64,000 nucleotides of DNA from Nematostella vectensis (lineage: Eukaryota; Cnidaria; Anthozoa; Actiniaria; Edwardsiidae): the NCBI RefSeq assembly GCF_932526225.1, contig NC_064041.1, positions 5,142,046 to 5,206,045 of the forward strand, written 5' to 3'. Positions 12,301-25,300 of this stretch are shown here, one piece after another. Made by a program: the position numbers and the translations under genes. Positions within the stretch are counted from its first letter, which is position 1. Every line of letters starts with the position of its first letter. Below the pieces are notes generated by a model. The model saw only the letters and a program-made list of their open reading frames with translations. It ran no database searches and was not told the origin of the DNA.

Positions 12301-13478
12301 GGCCAAGATTTACCGATCGTGATGAAAGTCACTCGACGAATCCACCATTATGTTGATGATCTCCCAGGATGCTATTAGGGCTAGGGTGTCTGGTAATAGG
12401 GCTAGGTATCCGATAATAGGGCTTCACAACACCTCTCACAAATGAGTGTTTTCTCCCAAATTTAACCATTGAATTTTTGATAAATTGGTCGAAATATTTT
12501 GTTTAATAGTCAGTGATTTCTAGCTGTAAACTGTATTTCACGCGATTTCACAAGATTTCTGTCCAAGTTATGTTGACAGCTATGAAGAGGTATACATAGA
12601 TATAACATCAATCAATCCTAGCTTTGGGCAACACAAAAGTAAATTTGACATATGAAACATGTTGTTCAACAAATCGGAGTACACATAATGCACTAGCCAT
12701 TTGAAACCCCCACCCCCATGGTCCCAGGGAAGGGTGGGGTAAAGGTGGGGGTTTAGAGCACATTTGCACGAGAATCTGTCCCAAGTGGGTGGGGGAATTG
12801 ACAGTTTTTTACTCTAATACTTATCCCCACCGTGGGGGTTTGGGACAAGTGAATAGTGTCACAAATATCATGTTACTGTAGTTTCTGGCTTGAGACTATT
12901 TTTCTTCTGTAGCAAGCAATTCCATTTATCAGCATGTGGAATGCTGCACTGCGACATGTGCAAAAACGAATATTTAAAAAAAAATGCCAGATGAAGATGA
13001 TTTATTTTTCGATCATTTTTTTGAAACTGTTATCTTCATAGTAATTGGTACAAATGTACTCGCTTAAGTGTACTGGCTTTGAAAGATAAAAAAAGCTTAT
13101 TTCAGATGACTTGTTGTGGGGTAGTTGCCTATAATTTGCATCCCAAGGGGTAGGGGCGTTTAACTGCTGTTTTGTCCCGAGGGGGTGGGGGCTTTTTTCG
13201 GTTTTGTACAGGGTCAAAGTTTAACCCCCCACCCTTCCCAGGGACCATGGGGGTGGGGGTTTCAATTGACTAGTGCATAAGTAAATAAGTATTTGAATTA
13301 GGTGTTACTCAGTATTAGAGCAATTGAATTTTTCGTTGTCTACTTTACATTAAGTTCTAGCTGGTGTGTACATGGAGTGCAAAGGTTCAGTAGGTAGATA
13401 ACAATGACTTACCGCTTCTTTAACAAGTCGTACAATCACTGCGTTAGGGAGGTTCAGGTCTTCTGGTTTTTCCGCCAT
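9320..13478 (-). CDS. POLE3: DNA polymerase epsilon subunit 3 / CHRAC17 histone-fold protein
   Basis: Four coding exons on the minus strand: 13413-13478, 11491-11576, 10664-10782 and 9320-9498. They join in phase to 149 aa; the human protein is 147 aa. The N-terminus [20 protein letters not shown], the middle KEARSAI and CANNFA, and [19 protein letters not shown] match the POLE3 histone fold (about residues 9-90). The tail is Lys- and acid-rich ([18 protein letters not shown]), as in the family. The start is the ATG at 13476-13478, four bases after a CTTGTAG acceptor, so a 5' UTR exon lies upstream (donor near 13585). By family, it pairs with POLE4 in the replicative polymerase and with CHRAC15 in nucleosome remodelling, in the nucleus. 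Introns hold several MITEs. Divergent from CSNK2B. Confidence 0.95.
11232..11260 (-). repeat. Single echo of the POLE3 exon 2 end and splice donor
   Basis: On the minus strand ACCTCATGGTAAGGTATC repeats the true exon 2 end and donor ACCTCATGGTAAGATGTC (around 11483-11500), about 240 bases into the downstream intron. Thirteen bases are identical in a row. This could be chance, since half of it is donor consensus. Confidence 0.35.
11640..11890. mobile_element. MITE, family CAGGCCCRTACCCA (copy 2, degraded)
   Basis: Shares TTAGTTTTCTGA-TAAAATCTGACC, the ATGACATACCA-AGTGATCTAG body and the terminal CCTGGGTAGGGGCC with copies 1 and 3. The left terminus is lost. Lies in a POLE3 intron. Confidence 0.5.
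12688..13278. mobile_element. About 590-bp element with 50-bp inverted repeats in POLE3 intron 1
   Basis: The left end ATGCACTAGCCATTTGAAAC plus CCCCACCCCCATGGTCCC is mirrored at the right end (ATGCACTAGTCAATTGAAAC plus the same C-rich block in reverse). The interior is GGGTGGGG-rich, with no transposase frame. Probably a non-autonomous DNA transposon. Confidence 0.65.
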
Positions 13479-14302
13479 TGCTCTACAAGAAGAAGAACAA
13501 CTATCATCTATTTACAACAAATCATACTATTTTGACAGTCGAAGTGAAAATAAAAGAGCTCTCAGTTAAAACATAAAAATAAACTCACCAAATCCCGACA
13601 CTGTCGCAGACTTTAAAACAATTATGAGAACTATTTATTTAAAAAATATTCGAGAATTTTAGGTCAAACAATGACAGAAACTTGTACCATTCGCTTTTCC
13701 CGCGGTCCTAGACAATATGTATATAACAGCAATTTTGATTGGATAATCTTGAAACCCTCGACCCAAACAAAACTATTGTTTTATTATCTATGTCTTAGTT
13801 TCTCTGATTGGGTAACGGGCATTTAAATTGACCAATCGGATATCTTGTAATATCGACACAATTGCATCGGAAATGATTCAGCGGATATGATTTAGGCGCA
13901 TGAGCATAGCACCGTAGGCGAACATCCTAATTTTGAGAATACCTTGATCTGACGGAAAAACAGGTAAAAAATCCCCTTCTGTCCTGTAAATGCGCAAAAA
14001 CCTCCACGTTATCCACCAAGCTGTAGTTTCTAATGTCATCAAAGCTCACCCCACTATGCCTCATTTTAGTATATTCGTCATATCAAGTGTATTTCTAGCG
14101 CGTTTTTAAAACGTGTTTGGACCGGCTTTGCGCACATACATTTTGTTTATATGACAGCTGCTACACACATATCCTGAAGAATTATCCGAATTTGTCTTTT
14201 CCTTTCACTCCAGGCAACCCTCTTATGTATTGTAGTTGCTTTCCAGGTTGTTTAGCTGTCTATTGAGAGTATTTTCTGTGGATTTTCGCCGTATTTGCAG
14301 AC
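13479..14302. promoter_or_regulatory. Divergent POLE3 / CSNK2B promoter region
   Basis: Both genes read outward from this stretch of about 0.8 kb. It holds three CCAAT boxes (GATTGG at 13737-13742 and 13806-13811, ACCAATC at 13831-13837). An E2F-type site TTTTCCCGC lies at 13695-13703, close to the expected POLE3 start. A 5' UTR exon of POLE3 probably ends near 13585. No TATA box is clearly placed. The binding factors (NF-Y, E2F) are inferred from consensus only. Confidence 0.55.
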
Positions 14303-17300
14303 ATGAGTAGTTCAGAGGAAGTATCATGGATATCTTGGTTTTGCGGACTCCGTGGAAACGAATTCTTTTGCGAGGTAAACATTTCAGTTATCTCTTGTAT
14401 TTGTTATCTGGTTATAGCTTCGTTGACAAGGGGATTTTTTTTGTTGTTGGCGCAGAAGCATTCTGTTTTTGTTGCTGACTTATATAAAGAACTGGTCTAA
14501 CTTTATGCTATTTTGCTGAAAGTGAGTTTGCCTGCACGCTTGCGGTTTTTGTTGATCAAAATAACGCCCTAAGTACGCTATGTAATGAAGTTCAATCGAA
14601 ATAGTATTAAATCAATATGGTGCTATAGTAGAAAAACAGCATAACTGAATTTTTTTCTGCAATTTCAAAAAGAAGAATTGTTACTAAGAATCAGACATTG
14701 TTCCACTATTGTTGTTGGTGAATTTGAAATAACTCTAGATATTGTATAGACTATGGAGTGTTTTTGATTCAGTACAACGGATGTGGTATAGAGACAATTT
14801 TGTTGGTGTTCTGATAATTATTACATAGCATGGTTATTCCAATCTATACACACATTGTTATACATACATTCATTGTTTTTATTTAACTGTATGAATGCTA
14901 CTGTATATATAAACAACAAAGCTTGATGCTCAGAAACATTTCCCTATCTAATTTCTCTAAAAAGCAATAGATATAGCCAAGTCTCGTCTTACAGACACCC
15001 TTCAACGTAGAACTAATTATTGCAGATAATTATAATTAATTAATAATTAATGCTGCATTAATGCAGCTTGTGTCTCACTATGCGCTATTCCCAAACGAGA
15101 TTTTGGATTCGCCGAGGTCATGCAACAACGAATTTGGCTGTAACAGACTCACATTTTGATTATTACAAATACTATTACAGACCTGATGATGTCTGTGACT
15201 TCTTTGCAGTGTCTTCTTTAAATTAATTTCATAATCGTATTTTACAGGTGGACGAAGACTATATTCAGGACAAGTTTAACTTGACAGGACTAAATGAGCA
15301 AGTCCCACATTACCGTCAAGCTCTGGATATGATACTGGACATGGAACCAGGTAAGCAGGGCTGCCTCTAAGCTCCAACTGATTGCAAAATTTGCCAGCTG
15401 GAAAATAAGTCATTGGTGTCTGAATTTGGGCATACAAATCAATCATAGGGGGAATTACTTGTCTGCATTTCTATGCAATGAAATCAAATTATTAATATTT
15501 CACCAAACTTGGTGGGTGTAATGTTGGTGTCAAGGGGGATCCAACAAAATGGTCACATGATGTTTGGCGTCATCAATGATGTCACTTAAAGCAAAAAAAC
15601 GTGATTAAAAGCAAAAACATTCATATCTCTTGAAAGAAACATTGTTTCACAACCAAACTCGGTAGTTGTCATGTCTATCCAGATGTCATATCCATTTTCA
15701 TATCTCCTAACAAGGATTCAGAGTTGCCTTAGAAGCTGCCAGAGGGATTGTAGAAGGTGGAAGACAAAATAATTTTTCTTAATTTGGAAAAGAATTTTTG
15801 GTTTAAATAAATGTGTCCAATAAATGTTGCTATTTGTGAAGAACAGGTTTCGGATTGGATTATAGTGTATTATTTCTGTTTGTATCTAACAGATGATGAG
15901 CTAGAGGATAACCCAAACCAAAGTGATTTGATTGAGCAAGCTGCCGAGATGTTATATGGACTTATACATGCCCGCTATATCCTCACAAACAGAGGATTGG
16001 CACAAATGGTAACTACCTACGGCTGGCGCTAGTTAAGGCCCGTACCCAGGGAGGTGCAGGGGGTGCGAACGCACCCCCACCACAACAGCCGAAGGTCCAC
16101 TTTCGGTTCTAAATAGACATGCTTTTTGTAGACAAAACTATAAAGCATAAGCTAGATCACTCTGGTATGTAGTCAAATCAGACAATGTACATCCCATGGA
16201 GATACTGCAAAGGCATAAAGAAATCCCTTTTTGCTTTTTCGGGGGTGGTCAGAGAACTTACTCTCTCCACCCCTCCCCCCACCACACTTCCGGAAAAAAT
16301 AGGTCCACTTTTTCGCATTTCGCCCCCCCCCCCCCCCAAGAAAAATCTTGGGTACGGGCCTGTAGTTGCTTATCAAATCTAATATTATGATGTTCAATCC
16401 CAACAATGTTTCAATTATTTGTCTTAACAGCTTGAAAAGTATCAAAACGGAGATTTTGGACACTGTAGTAGAGTATACTGTGAAAACCAGCCTGTTCTTC
16501 CGATAGGTATGTTATATGATTCATCCATTGTCATAAGGAATGAGTGGTTTAAAAAAAGTACCCAATGCATATAATAGTTTTAACAGAAAAATAGATATTT
16601 AGTGTCCTTTGTGTGAATGAGTTGGGTAGTTTGTAAGATATAGATATATGATATATTTCATATTATTTGTCTGATGAAACTCACTGACCATCGACAATAA
16701 AAATAAAAATTAGAATCAATTGAAAATAATGTTTGGAAATGAAAGGAAAGATTAAGTTTAGTTAATGAGATTTGGCCAAGGAAACGAAAATAGTTATAAT
16801 TAGCATATACTTTGCACTTTTTGTATTATCCAGGTTTTGAATTCAAGTTGTCTGAGTAAAACTGATTACAATTGATGGAAAATTAGCTCAAGTTGACATG
16901 GAACTCAAGTTATCCCAGTTTGAAAAAATGGGCCTCTACTCATAAAAATGTTTTATTCTCTTTCTCACACAGGTCTATCTGATGTTCCTGGTGAGGCTAT
17001 GGTAAAGCTATATTGTCCAAAATGTATGGATGCGTACACACCCAAGTCATCACGTCATCACCATACAGATGGTGCATATTTTGGCACTGGTTTCCCACAC
17101 ATGCTGTTTATGGTTCACCCTGAGTATAGACCAAAGAGGCCAGCAAATCACTTTGTACCAAGGTTAGTATGGCTCAACTTGAGTATAGACTCTAGAGGCC
17201 GGCAAACCAATTTGTACCAAGGTTAGAATGGCTCAAATAGATTATAGACTCTAGAGGCCGGCAAACCAATTTGTACTAAGGGTAGAATGGCTCAACTTGA

Positions 17301-17923
17301 GTATAGACTCTAGAGGCCGGCAAACCAATTTGTACCAAGGGTAGAATGGCTCAACTTTAGTATAGACTCTAGAGGCCGGCAAACCAATTTGTACCAAGGT
17401 TAGTATGGCTCAACTTTAGTATAGACTCTAGAGGCCGGCAAACCAATTTTTACCAAGGTTAGTATGGCTCAACTTTAGTATAGACTCTAGAGGCCGGCAA
17501 ACCAATTTGTACCAAGGTTAGTATGGCTCAACTTGAATATACTAGGTAGACCCAAGAGGCCTGAACCACTTTGTACCAAGGCTAGTAAGGTTAAACTTGA
17601 ATATACTTAGACCCAAAAGTCCAACAAACCACTTTTTACCTAGGTTAGTACAGTTTGATTCAATTTGATCCAGGAGACTTTGTACACCCTGAGTAAAGTC
17701 TCAGAAGGTTGACAACCACGTCTTACCAATATCAATTATCAACTCTCTGGCATTCTGTTTGAAGCCTTTATACCAAATAACCGCTAACTAACTCCCTCTC
17801 CTCCTCAGGTTATTTGGCTTCAAGATTCACCCAATGGCATTCCAGATTCAACAACAGGCAGCTTCACAGAGAGGGAGGTCAGCTTCAGCTCGACCTCGCT
17901 CAACCAAGCCACACTACAAATAG
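14303..17923 (+). CDS. CSNK2B: Casein kinase II regulatory subunit beta
   Basis: Six exons: 14303-14374, 15248-15350, 15893-16008, 16431-16506, 16973-17162 and 17809-17923. All GT-AG and in phase, giving 223 aa (human 215). The N-terminus [20 protein letters not shown] is identical to the vertebrate protein and includes the autophosphorylation serines. The acidic loop reads [12 protein letters not shown]. The zinc finger is formed by HCSRVYC and CPKC. It retains the dimer segment [20 protein letters not shown] and the catalytic-subunit-binding region up to RPKRPAN. The C-terminal tail ([13 protein letters not shown]) is longer and Arg/Ser-rich compared with the usual short KTIR ending, and the finger has His/Ser where Tyr/Pro is usual. 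By family, the dimer scaffolds the CK2 holoenzyme in nucleus and cytosol. A variant ATTAAA signal at 18554-18559 may serve polyadenylation. Intron 5 carries an exon-derived tandem array. Confidence 0.98.
15600..15720. repeat. Interspersed repeat: ACCAAACTCGGTAG / CATATCTCCTAA family
   Basis: In CSNK2B intron 2. Shares GAAACAT, CAACCAAACTYGGTAG-TGTCATG and TTCATATCTCCTAA with 33030-33480 and with the last 50 bases of the window. Non-coding. Confidence 0.5.
16037..16362. mobile_element. MITE, family CAGGCCCRTACCCA (copy 3)
   Basis: In CSNK2B intron 3, inverted relative to copy 1. Ends GGCCCGTACCCAGG and, in reverse, CAGGCCCGTACCCAAG. A C-run lies just inside the right end, and the body shares CTAGATCACTCTGGTATG. 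Confidence 0.65.
17124..17653 (+). repeat. About 60-bp tandem array made from the CSNK2B exon 5 end plus its splice donor
   Basis: The first unit is the true exon end (codons for [13 protein letters not shown], ending at 17162) with donor AG|GTTAGTATGGCTCAACTT. At least six close copies and two decayed ones follow in the intron. Each reads like GAGTATAGACTCTAGAGGCC, then GGCAAACCAATTTGTACC and AAGGTTAGTATGG. Most copies keep the AAG|GTTAG donor word. Copies differ from the exon by shared changes (CCAAAG to CTCTAG), so they expanded from one early duplicate. Confidence 0.9.
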
Positions 17924-19385
17924 AACCCATGCACATCAACAACATCCTTGGGGCTTAAAGCATGGCGGCGAGAGTGCAGAAAGCAAGGTGTAAGATGAAA
18001 TTAAGTTAGGGGCTTGCTTTCTTCGCTCTCTCTTCCCCACGCTCTGGTCTGGGTTTCCAAGGATGTATCCACACCTAAAATTCACACATTATGAGAAAGC
18101 AAAAGTAGCTTAACCTTGCGAGTCTAGATTCATGGGTCGCTATGACTACTCAAGCAATATTAATTTTCTCGACCTGATTTTTCTCTGCACATACAATTTC
18201 TTTTGAGATCTGAAGTATTTTGTAAATTTTGGTCAAGTTAAGCTGATTGTATGGAAAATCAGAGCTGTAAGCCATGCTCGATGACCCAGCATAATATCCA
18301 CTAGACAGCTAATAGAAAGCAACCACTTTGAATGCTGGATCTTTGAGCATTGCAGTAGTCTTTAACTTTGATTCAAATGTCTTCCACTCAGCTTTCCCTG
18401 TGTAGTACTTCTTGTAGCCTTGGCTTACTAAAGGGGGAAACATACCAAAGGCGGTATTTTCCCTAGTCTTCGAAACGAGAACAACAAATATACCACGATG
18501 TTCGGTTTCTCTTGCAAATGACTTTGTATGACCACTGAAACAGTTAATGTTGTATTAAATGAAATCGAAAAATACAACATGAAAAAGTTTAATTTTGTGA
18601 TAATAATTTAATATTTGCATTTGGGATCACGTTATTTATCATATTCATCTATCAATGGAAGAAAAATTTCCACTGAGTATAAGCTTCACTGACAAGTTTT
18701 GCTGCTTAGTCCTGGGGGCATGCATTCCGAAGAAGGAATTACTGTATTTTAATTTAAAAATATTTTTTGTTCCCTGTAAGAGAGACGGTTTAGAAGTGTT
18801 TTGCTCCATAGAAACAACCCTTTCAAAGGGAAACCACATAGCGATAGTAGTGGTTATAAGAAGATTCCAGGGTATGTCTCTAATACAACATCCTGCTTCA
18901 AGCATACAAAAAGTAATAGATAAGAAATATTCAACACGAAAAACGATTACAATCCCCCAAGAGTAACAGGCGACATTTCTAATCCAAATACAGTTAAAAA
19001 AAATCTGCTCCAAAGAAATCCCCGAACCCTTCTTCATTCCTCTGTTATCTTTGATCCAAGTACCATTCCTGGGCGTGGGGGCTTTATGTGTTCTTCGTTG
19101 GGTGGGCTCCTAAACTGCGACATGAGACGGAGTTTGTATAGGATGCGCAGGGCCACATTGTGTGTTTACACACAATGGAGAAGAAAAGTTTGCAGAAGAA
19201 AAGTTAAAAACTTTAAGAAAGACGCCCAACTATCCCCGCGCACAAACAGCTTATTGAATAAATTGAAGAAAAGGTGAAAAGCATAATTTACTTTAAAAAT
19301 GTACAATTTTAACCCTAGAATATAGATTTTATCGTCACGGAACACACGAAATAGCCTCATACTTGACCATTATCAAAAGTAAAAG
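17924..19385. other. Convergent 3' intergenic region between CSNK2B and P4HTM
   Basis: Contains the 3' UTR of CSNK2B (ATTAAA at 18554) and presumably the P4HTM 3' UTR. Two overlapping open frames on opposite strands (18655-18966 plus, 18645-19037 minus) have no recognised domain and no splice support. Confidence 0.4.
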
Positions 19386-22300
19386 CTAGAGTTCCTCATT
19401 CTTCCATGGTCTACTTTGGTCTTCCCCCGTTTTAATCTGCTGGACTGATTCTTCCGGAGCCAGGTCAATCCAGTTCCAGATATCCTGTTTCCGGTTGTTA
19501 CTAACACTTATCCAGTTATTCGCAATCCATTTACGGCCTTTGATGACGTCACATCCGCCATGAAAAGAAAGATGATCCAGTCCACCCATCCATTGGGTAC
19601 GCTCATCAGTCAAGTGATTGTACCACATGATCGCTTTGCCTTTGATTGGTTTAGCTACCACGTTTGCTTTGTGACAATTCTTGGCCAAGTTACACAAGCT
19701 TTCCTCATCTCGGATCCAAACCTGAAGGAACATGAACATATTTTATAAAAAAAAAGCTAGTCTACTTGCTCGGTGAGTAAGTGACAACAGGAAACCTTAC
19801 AGCCCTGGAACAAAAGGTATTGACAGTTCTAATGTATTTGCATACTTTCGAGGCCCCTAAACAAATGAGGGTATTTCGGCAGAGACGTAACAAAACGTTG
19901 CTCTGCTTCAAGTTTGCGTTTTCTGAGACAGAAACTTAGATTGAAATGAATCTGTCTCGCTGGTGTCACGCACGAACTAAGATGAAAATACAAATATAAT
20001 TGTAGTTTGCCTTTTTGGGAGAATAAACTGTTGTTGTTGTGGTTTGTATGAGGTCCTCAAAAGAAATACGTGCAGTACAAGTTTACTTGTATGGCATTTA
20101 TGCACGAGAATTAAAATATTTTATTCATGGTTGTTTGAACTGTCCATACTTTTAAGTTCCGACGCTGTAAAAACAGGTCTACGTGACACAGGGCTAAGGG
20201 ATTGGTCATAAAGCACTGAGGGGGAGGGGGGTGGGGCGGAAAATCATATAACAGCAAGTTAGGTTTTATATGGCCCACCTACCCACCCACCCTATTTGCC
20301 CCATAATCCATGGCCCACCCCTATTTGCATAAGTAGAAAAAGGTGACCTACACCAGGTAGCCACTGGTTGCCCTTGTACTCCCTTTTGACTTTTCCTATA
20401 ATCAAACCCAACTCCACGGACAGAAAAAAAAAATGGCTATGTTCTTTTTCCAAAATCAAAGTGAACAATATTTTTAAATGAGGAAGTGCTGCCGGGATTT
20501 TATAGGTGTTGGTGGAAACGATGTGATAATGCAAAAAACATTTTAGAAATACTTTTATTCTGATGGCAGGCGACAGTATGATCATTTAACCAAACTACAT
20601 GCTTCCGAAGGAAGGCTAAAACAGCATGATGAGTTGAAGCCAGCTGACTTAAACAATATAAATTATTCAAAGGTCCTACAGAATTTAAGTGATTAAAGTT
20701 GGCAAATAACGAAGTCAATTGAAGAGGACAATGTGAGAGTTTTCAGAAATTCTGGAAAGCTAGTGTGTAGTCAGGAATGCGTACACAAATTTAATAAATG
20801 TCTGAGCGATTTAAAGCGGTTAAGTGGAGACATTTTGGAGTCCTTGCAAACAATAGAAGAAGTCAGAGACAAACATCGCAGGATGTACCCATCACAATCT
20901 ATGGTCAGTGGAGTGTCGACAACCAAAAAAAGAAGACAGAAAGAAAATAAAACAAAATAAAAGAAACGGAAAGCCCATCGTCAAGAGAAAAATTGCACAA
21001 AAGTATACTCCTTAATAGAGTCAAGTTCATGTTATTAGTACTAAGTAATTATAATAAGTATAAATAACTTGGCGTAAAGCAAAAAAGAAAACTCGCCCCG
21101 AGATTAGGTTTATTAGTACTAAGTAATTATATTAACTATAAATTACGGGGCGATAACAAAAACGAAAACTCGCCCCGAGATTTGGTTTACTAGTACTAAG
21201 TAGTTATAATACACTCTTTTATTATATAAGAACGTTTAATATTCAACAGAGGTTGGGCCGTTCTTATTTTTGGGACATTTTAAGGCTAAATGTGTTCTTA
21301 ACGATGTTCTTAATTTTTTGTGTATATAAGAGTATAATACCGAATGAATTATAAGGAAGAGAATTACAATCATGATCAAAAGCAATGGTTGTTACTATGA
21401 GCACAATTTGATTCTGCATTTTAGAACGCAACAGAATAAAAAAGCCATCAGAGAGATTTGACTATTTATAGTAATAATTTATCCAAGTGCTTTTCATTTT
21501 TCTTTGTGAATCTGCATTTTCTTGAGCTCAGACTCACAATCTGGGTTCATTTGAGAGCAACTGCAATTTACACTGGGTCTCTGAATATGACAATTTGGTT
21601 CACTCTGTTTTGCCCAAATATCAGTGAAGATCGATATGGTAGCCATGATTTATTAATACGACTCAAGTAGGCTATCCTATAATGGTGATATGGGTACGGA
21701 CACTCAGAAAAAGTCAATGTTATGCCAATTTGACAAAATTTCTTAGGTGTTTTTTTTGTGTGTGTGTGTGTGGGGGGGGGGGGGGGGCTGCAAATTGTTT
21801 TTTTGTGTGGATAATATTCAGTTTCATGACCTCCGCTAAGGAGCTAGAAACCCTTCGATCTGTAATTACTGGAGGCGTAATTAATAACGAGCAATGGATA
21901 CTCACTAAGATCTGGCAGTATGAATACCTACAAACATATTTCTGTAACTAAACGCTTTGGTGACTTTGTAACTTATCGATTTCTGTAGTATTGTAACGCT
22001 ATATGTGCTGGCCCTTCGCCTTAATTCAGTCTGTAATATTGCCATGGCAATTTAATAAAACCCTATCTATTCCTCCCTTCACTTTTCTAATGGTCCATCC
22101 CTAAGCGATCCAGAAGTGATCATCCCTGCAAGCAAATTATCAAACAATTTGGGCTCCATTAACTTGCAGGGAATTTTTTTTTTATAAAATTCAGTTCGAG
22201 TTTTGGGGGAGAGCTAGATGGTGTTGCCTTCTACCCCTTGTGGCGTAGCTGTGTTTTATAACATTGAACATATCAAGTTCTCATGGTAACATGTTGTTCA

Positions 22301-25300
22301 CACATGTGAATACCAAGACATGCATTTTCCGCCTGTCTGTCAGAGACATCCACCCCAGTTGCTTACTTATTGATCTGTGATCAATGATTAATATTCTGGA
22401 CCCCACCATGAGTTTTTCTATGACCCTGGAGTGGTACATGCTAAAAATTTGAATGGACTCTGGACTTGACAATATACTTTTATCAGTTTATGATTCTTTT
22501 GGAATTCCAAAACTTTCAAAACTTCATGCGATCAATAAAAAAAATAAGGGGGTCCGTGAAGCACCGCGTCATTTTTCCGCATCATTTGAACATAACATGT
22601 TGTTGTTCTAAAGTATGTGCCCATATACCAATCTCTTGAGTGTTCATTTAAACAAGTTTATTTGTTTGTTTGTTTGTTTATTTACTAATATTTATTCCAG
22701 GTAAATCCCTTCAGCAAAGCTGATATTAATGGGTAACCTGGATAACTAAATTTTAAAAGGAAGAATGAATGTATCCCCAAAAATATATATAATGTATATG
22801 CTACAATTTTACAATTTGAAAAATATGAAAACAACGCAGTGTATTCTGAAAAAAAAAAAATATAGGAACAATTTGAAAAATATAAAAACAACGCATTCTG
22901 GACGCCACCATGAGTTTTTCTCTAGACATACCCATAGAGTGACACAACCTAAAACTTTGAATGGACTCTGGACAATATATGACTGCTTTGATATAAGAAA
23001 AAAATTGTAATAAAATCTAATTTATATTATATACCTTTATGTTATTCTGGACGCAAAAAGCTGTCTGTCTGTCTGTCTATTATTCTTTTGGAATTCCAAA
23101 ACTTTGAACTCATAACACCTTGGGAGTAACCTTAGTCCGAGATCCCACCATGAGTTTTTCTCATGCCCCTGGATTAGCAAACACTAGAACTTTAAAAATG
23201 GACTCTGGACATGACAATATACTTTTATACTGAAAAACTAAAACTACTGAAAAACTAAAACAACGAGAAAAGAATGGCAAAATTTAATTAATGTCTGCTT
23301 TGATATAAGAAGAAAAAATAATGAAATCTAATTTATATTCTTTACCTTTATGTCATTCTGGACGCAAACCTATGTACTTTTAAATATGCGGTTCCTAAAT
23401 AATGCTGTCTGTCTGTATGTCTATTATTCTTTTGGAATTCCAAAATTTTTGAACTCATAACACCTTGGGAGTAACCTGAAAAGAGTTTTCAAATTTTGAT
23501 GTTCTATTATAATATACTGGACTGTGTCAGTATCGAACAAAAGAGAGAACGTCAATCATCAAGTCTGAATGTAAGAAACGCATTCTAGAGTAATCCTAAA
23601 AATAAAACCCTTTTGAAGGAGTGCCAATCTGTGGGGGAAGGGGGCGTGAAGAGCCGAAAGGACATAAATACTCGAATCAGATTTTAAAATTCTTATTTGA
23701 GCAGTAAGCTTAAAGATTCCCAGAGCTTTTCATCTTTCCAAGGACCTCTACCTCAACTCGCCAAGATGAGGGTGGCTGTGTTATTAATGGTAAGTGATAA
23801 GGAGGGTGTTTTAGTGAAACGAAACAATTTCAAGGACCCAGCCCTTTCAATTGAAAACAGTTCTTTAAGTAAGTTTTCAAACGAAATCGTGATGCATTTT
23901 TATTACAATATTCGTACACCGAAATAAATAGACTTATAACTTTGAAGTATAGCAGCAAGTTTTTTTATCGCAGTGGATATACGCACAGTCGGGAAAGGTC
24001 TTGGATGGACTAAATGCCCGACAGTTTTCAATTTATTCAAATAACCCAGTAAATTGTCTTCCAAGTGAATTCAATGTATTCTATATTTGTCGAGAAAGGG
24101 CAAGCGAATCTGAATTGAGTTTTGTTGTCGGTATTGAATGCTTTCCGTCGTCTGTATACACGATAAAATCGTAATTTTAGTGACACGAGACGCGTTTGAG
24201 GGGACTATCCACCGCTATTCGCTGAGCCTGAGGAGAATAATTCTTTTAGTATATACTTGGCGGGGACCCAACAAGACATTTCCAACTTTCAAACGAGGCG
24301 TCTCTCCTCACAGTTGTTGATGTTCGTATCTTTTTGAAGATTTTTGCTCGCTCTGAACATTGAAGGCATCAAATACATTCTGTTTTTCCTCACAATGCTT
24401 TTAACCACCACGAAATACAGAACCTCCAATGAAGATAATATAGGAATTTTGACCAACATTAAGTATTTTGTAGACTAATTTAGTCCCGTCTGACACGTCG
24501 TTTTCACGAATTTGATCGTAGAAATTATTTCTTTCGCTTTGAATTCTCCACAGACGATAAGGTAGATTCACTAAAATACTTCTCTTGATTGTGATACATT
24601 ATGCAGGCCTAAACTTTGAGTGAAAAACTTTGATATATGAAACTTTGAGTGAAAAACTTTGATATATGAATATGAAAGTTTGATATTTTAATATGAAAGG
24701 TTTGCTCAAACCTTTCCCTTGAATTTCAACATTTTCAACGGGAGTGAATTAAATTTGACAAAAATGGCTGAAAATAGGTCTCTCGGGGAGTCACTTCGTA
24801 TATGTGGGGGTTCCATTACGCGATGCGACCGCTTGACCAATCAGAGACGAGGTATAGGGTTACCAACGAAAGAACCTTTATCGCAATCGCTTACCGACTT
24901 ACCCACCTCACTACTCAGTGACTACAAGAGACCATGATATAAGAGAACGAATCCCCGTGGCCCATGATAACGTCCAAGAAAGCTATTTTTAGATTGCGCG
25001 AGCTTGTCAATCATAGCATCCATACATGGTTCGTCGCGCCATATTTGGTTATGGGCACCACGAGCTAGTACAATTTTACACCAAATGTTTTCCCTCTGCA
25101 CTTCTTTACTTCGTTCGCTACCTGTTATTATCCTTTTAGCTTCTCTTCAAGGCTCATGATCACAATGCTACCCATGGGGTGGTGTCCTGTTATCTGTTAA
25201 GTTATCTAATGTTCAGTTATCTAAATATTATATAAATAATTGAACGGGAAGACGTCAGGGAGACGGTGAATTTGGAGTTCATTCAAGATGCATCGTGCAG

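Noticed and set aside
18645..19037. 130-aa minus-strand frame overlapping a 103-aa plus-strand frame (18655-18966)
   Set aside because: Neither has a recognisable domain, splice context or clear codon preference; probably UTR sequence.
20697..20960. Plus-strand frame with [19 protein letters not shown] and a basic tail
   Set aside because: Looks somewhat protein-like but starts without a good ATG, has no acceptor or domain, and ends in A-rich sequence. It may be a decayed retrocopy; not supported as a gene.
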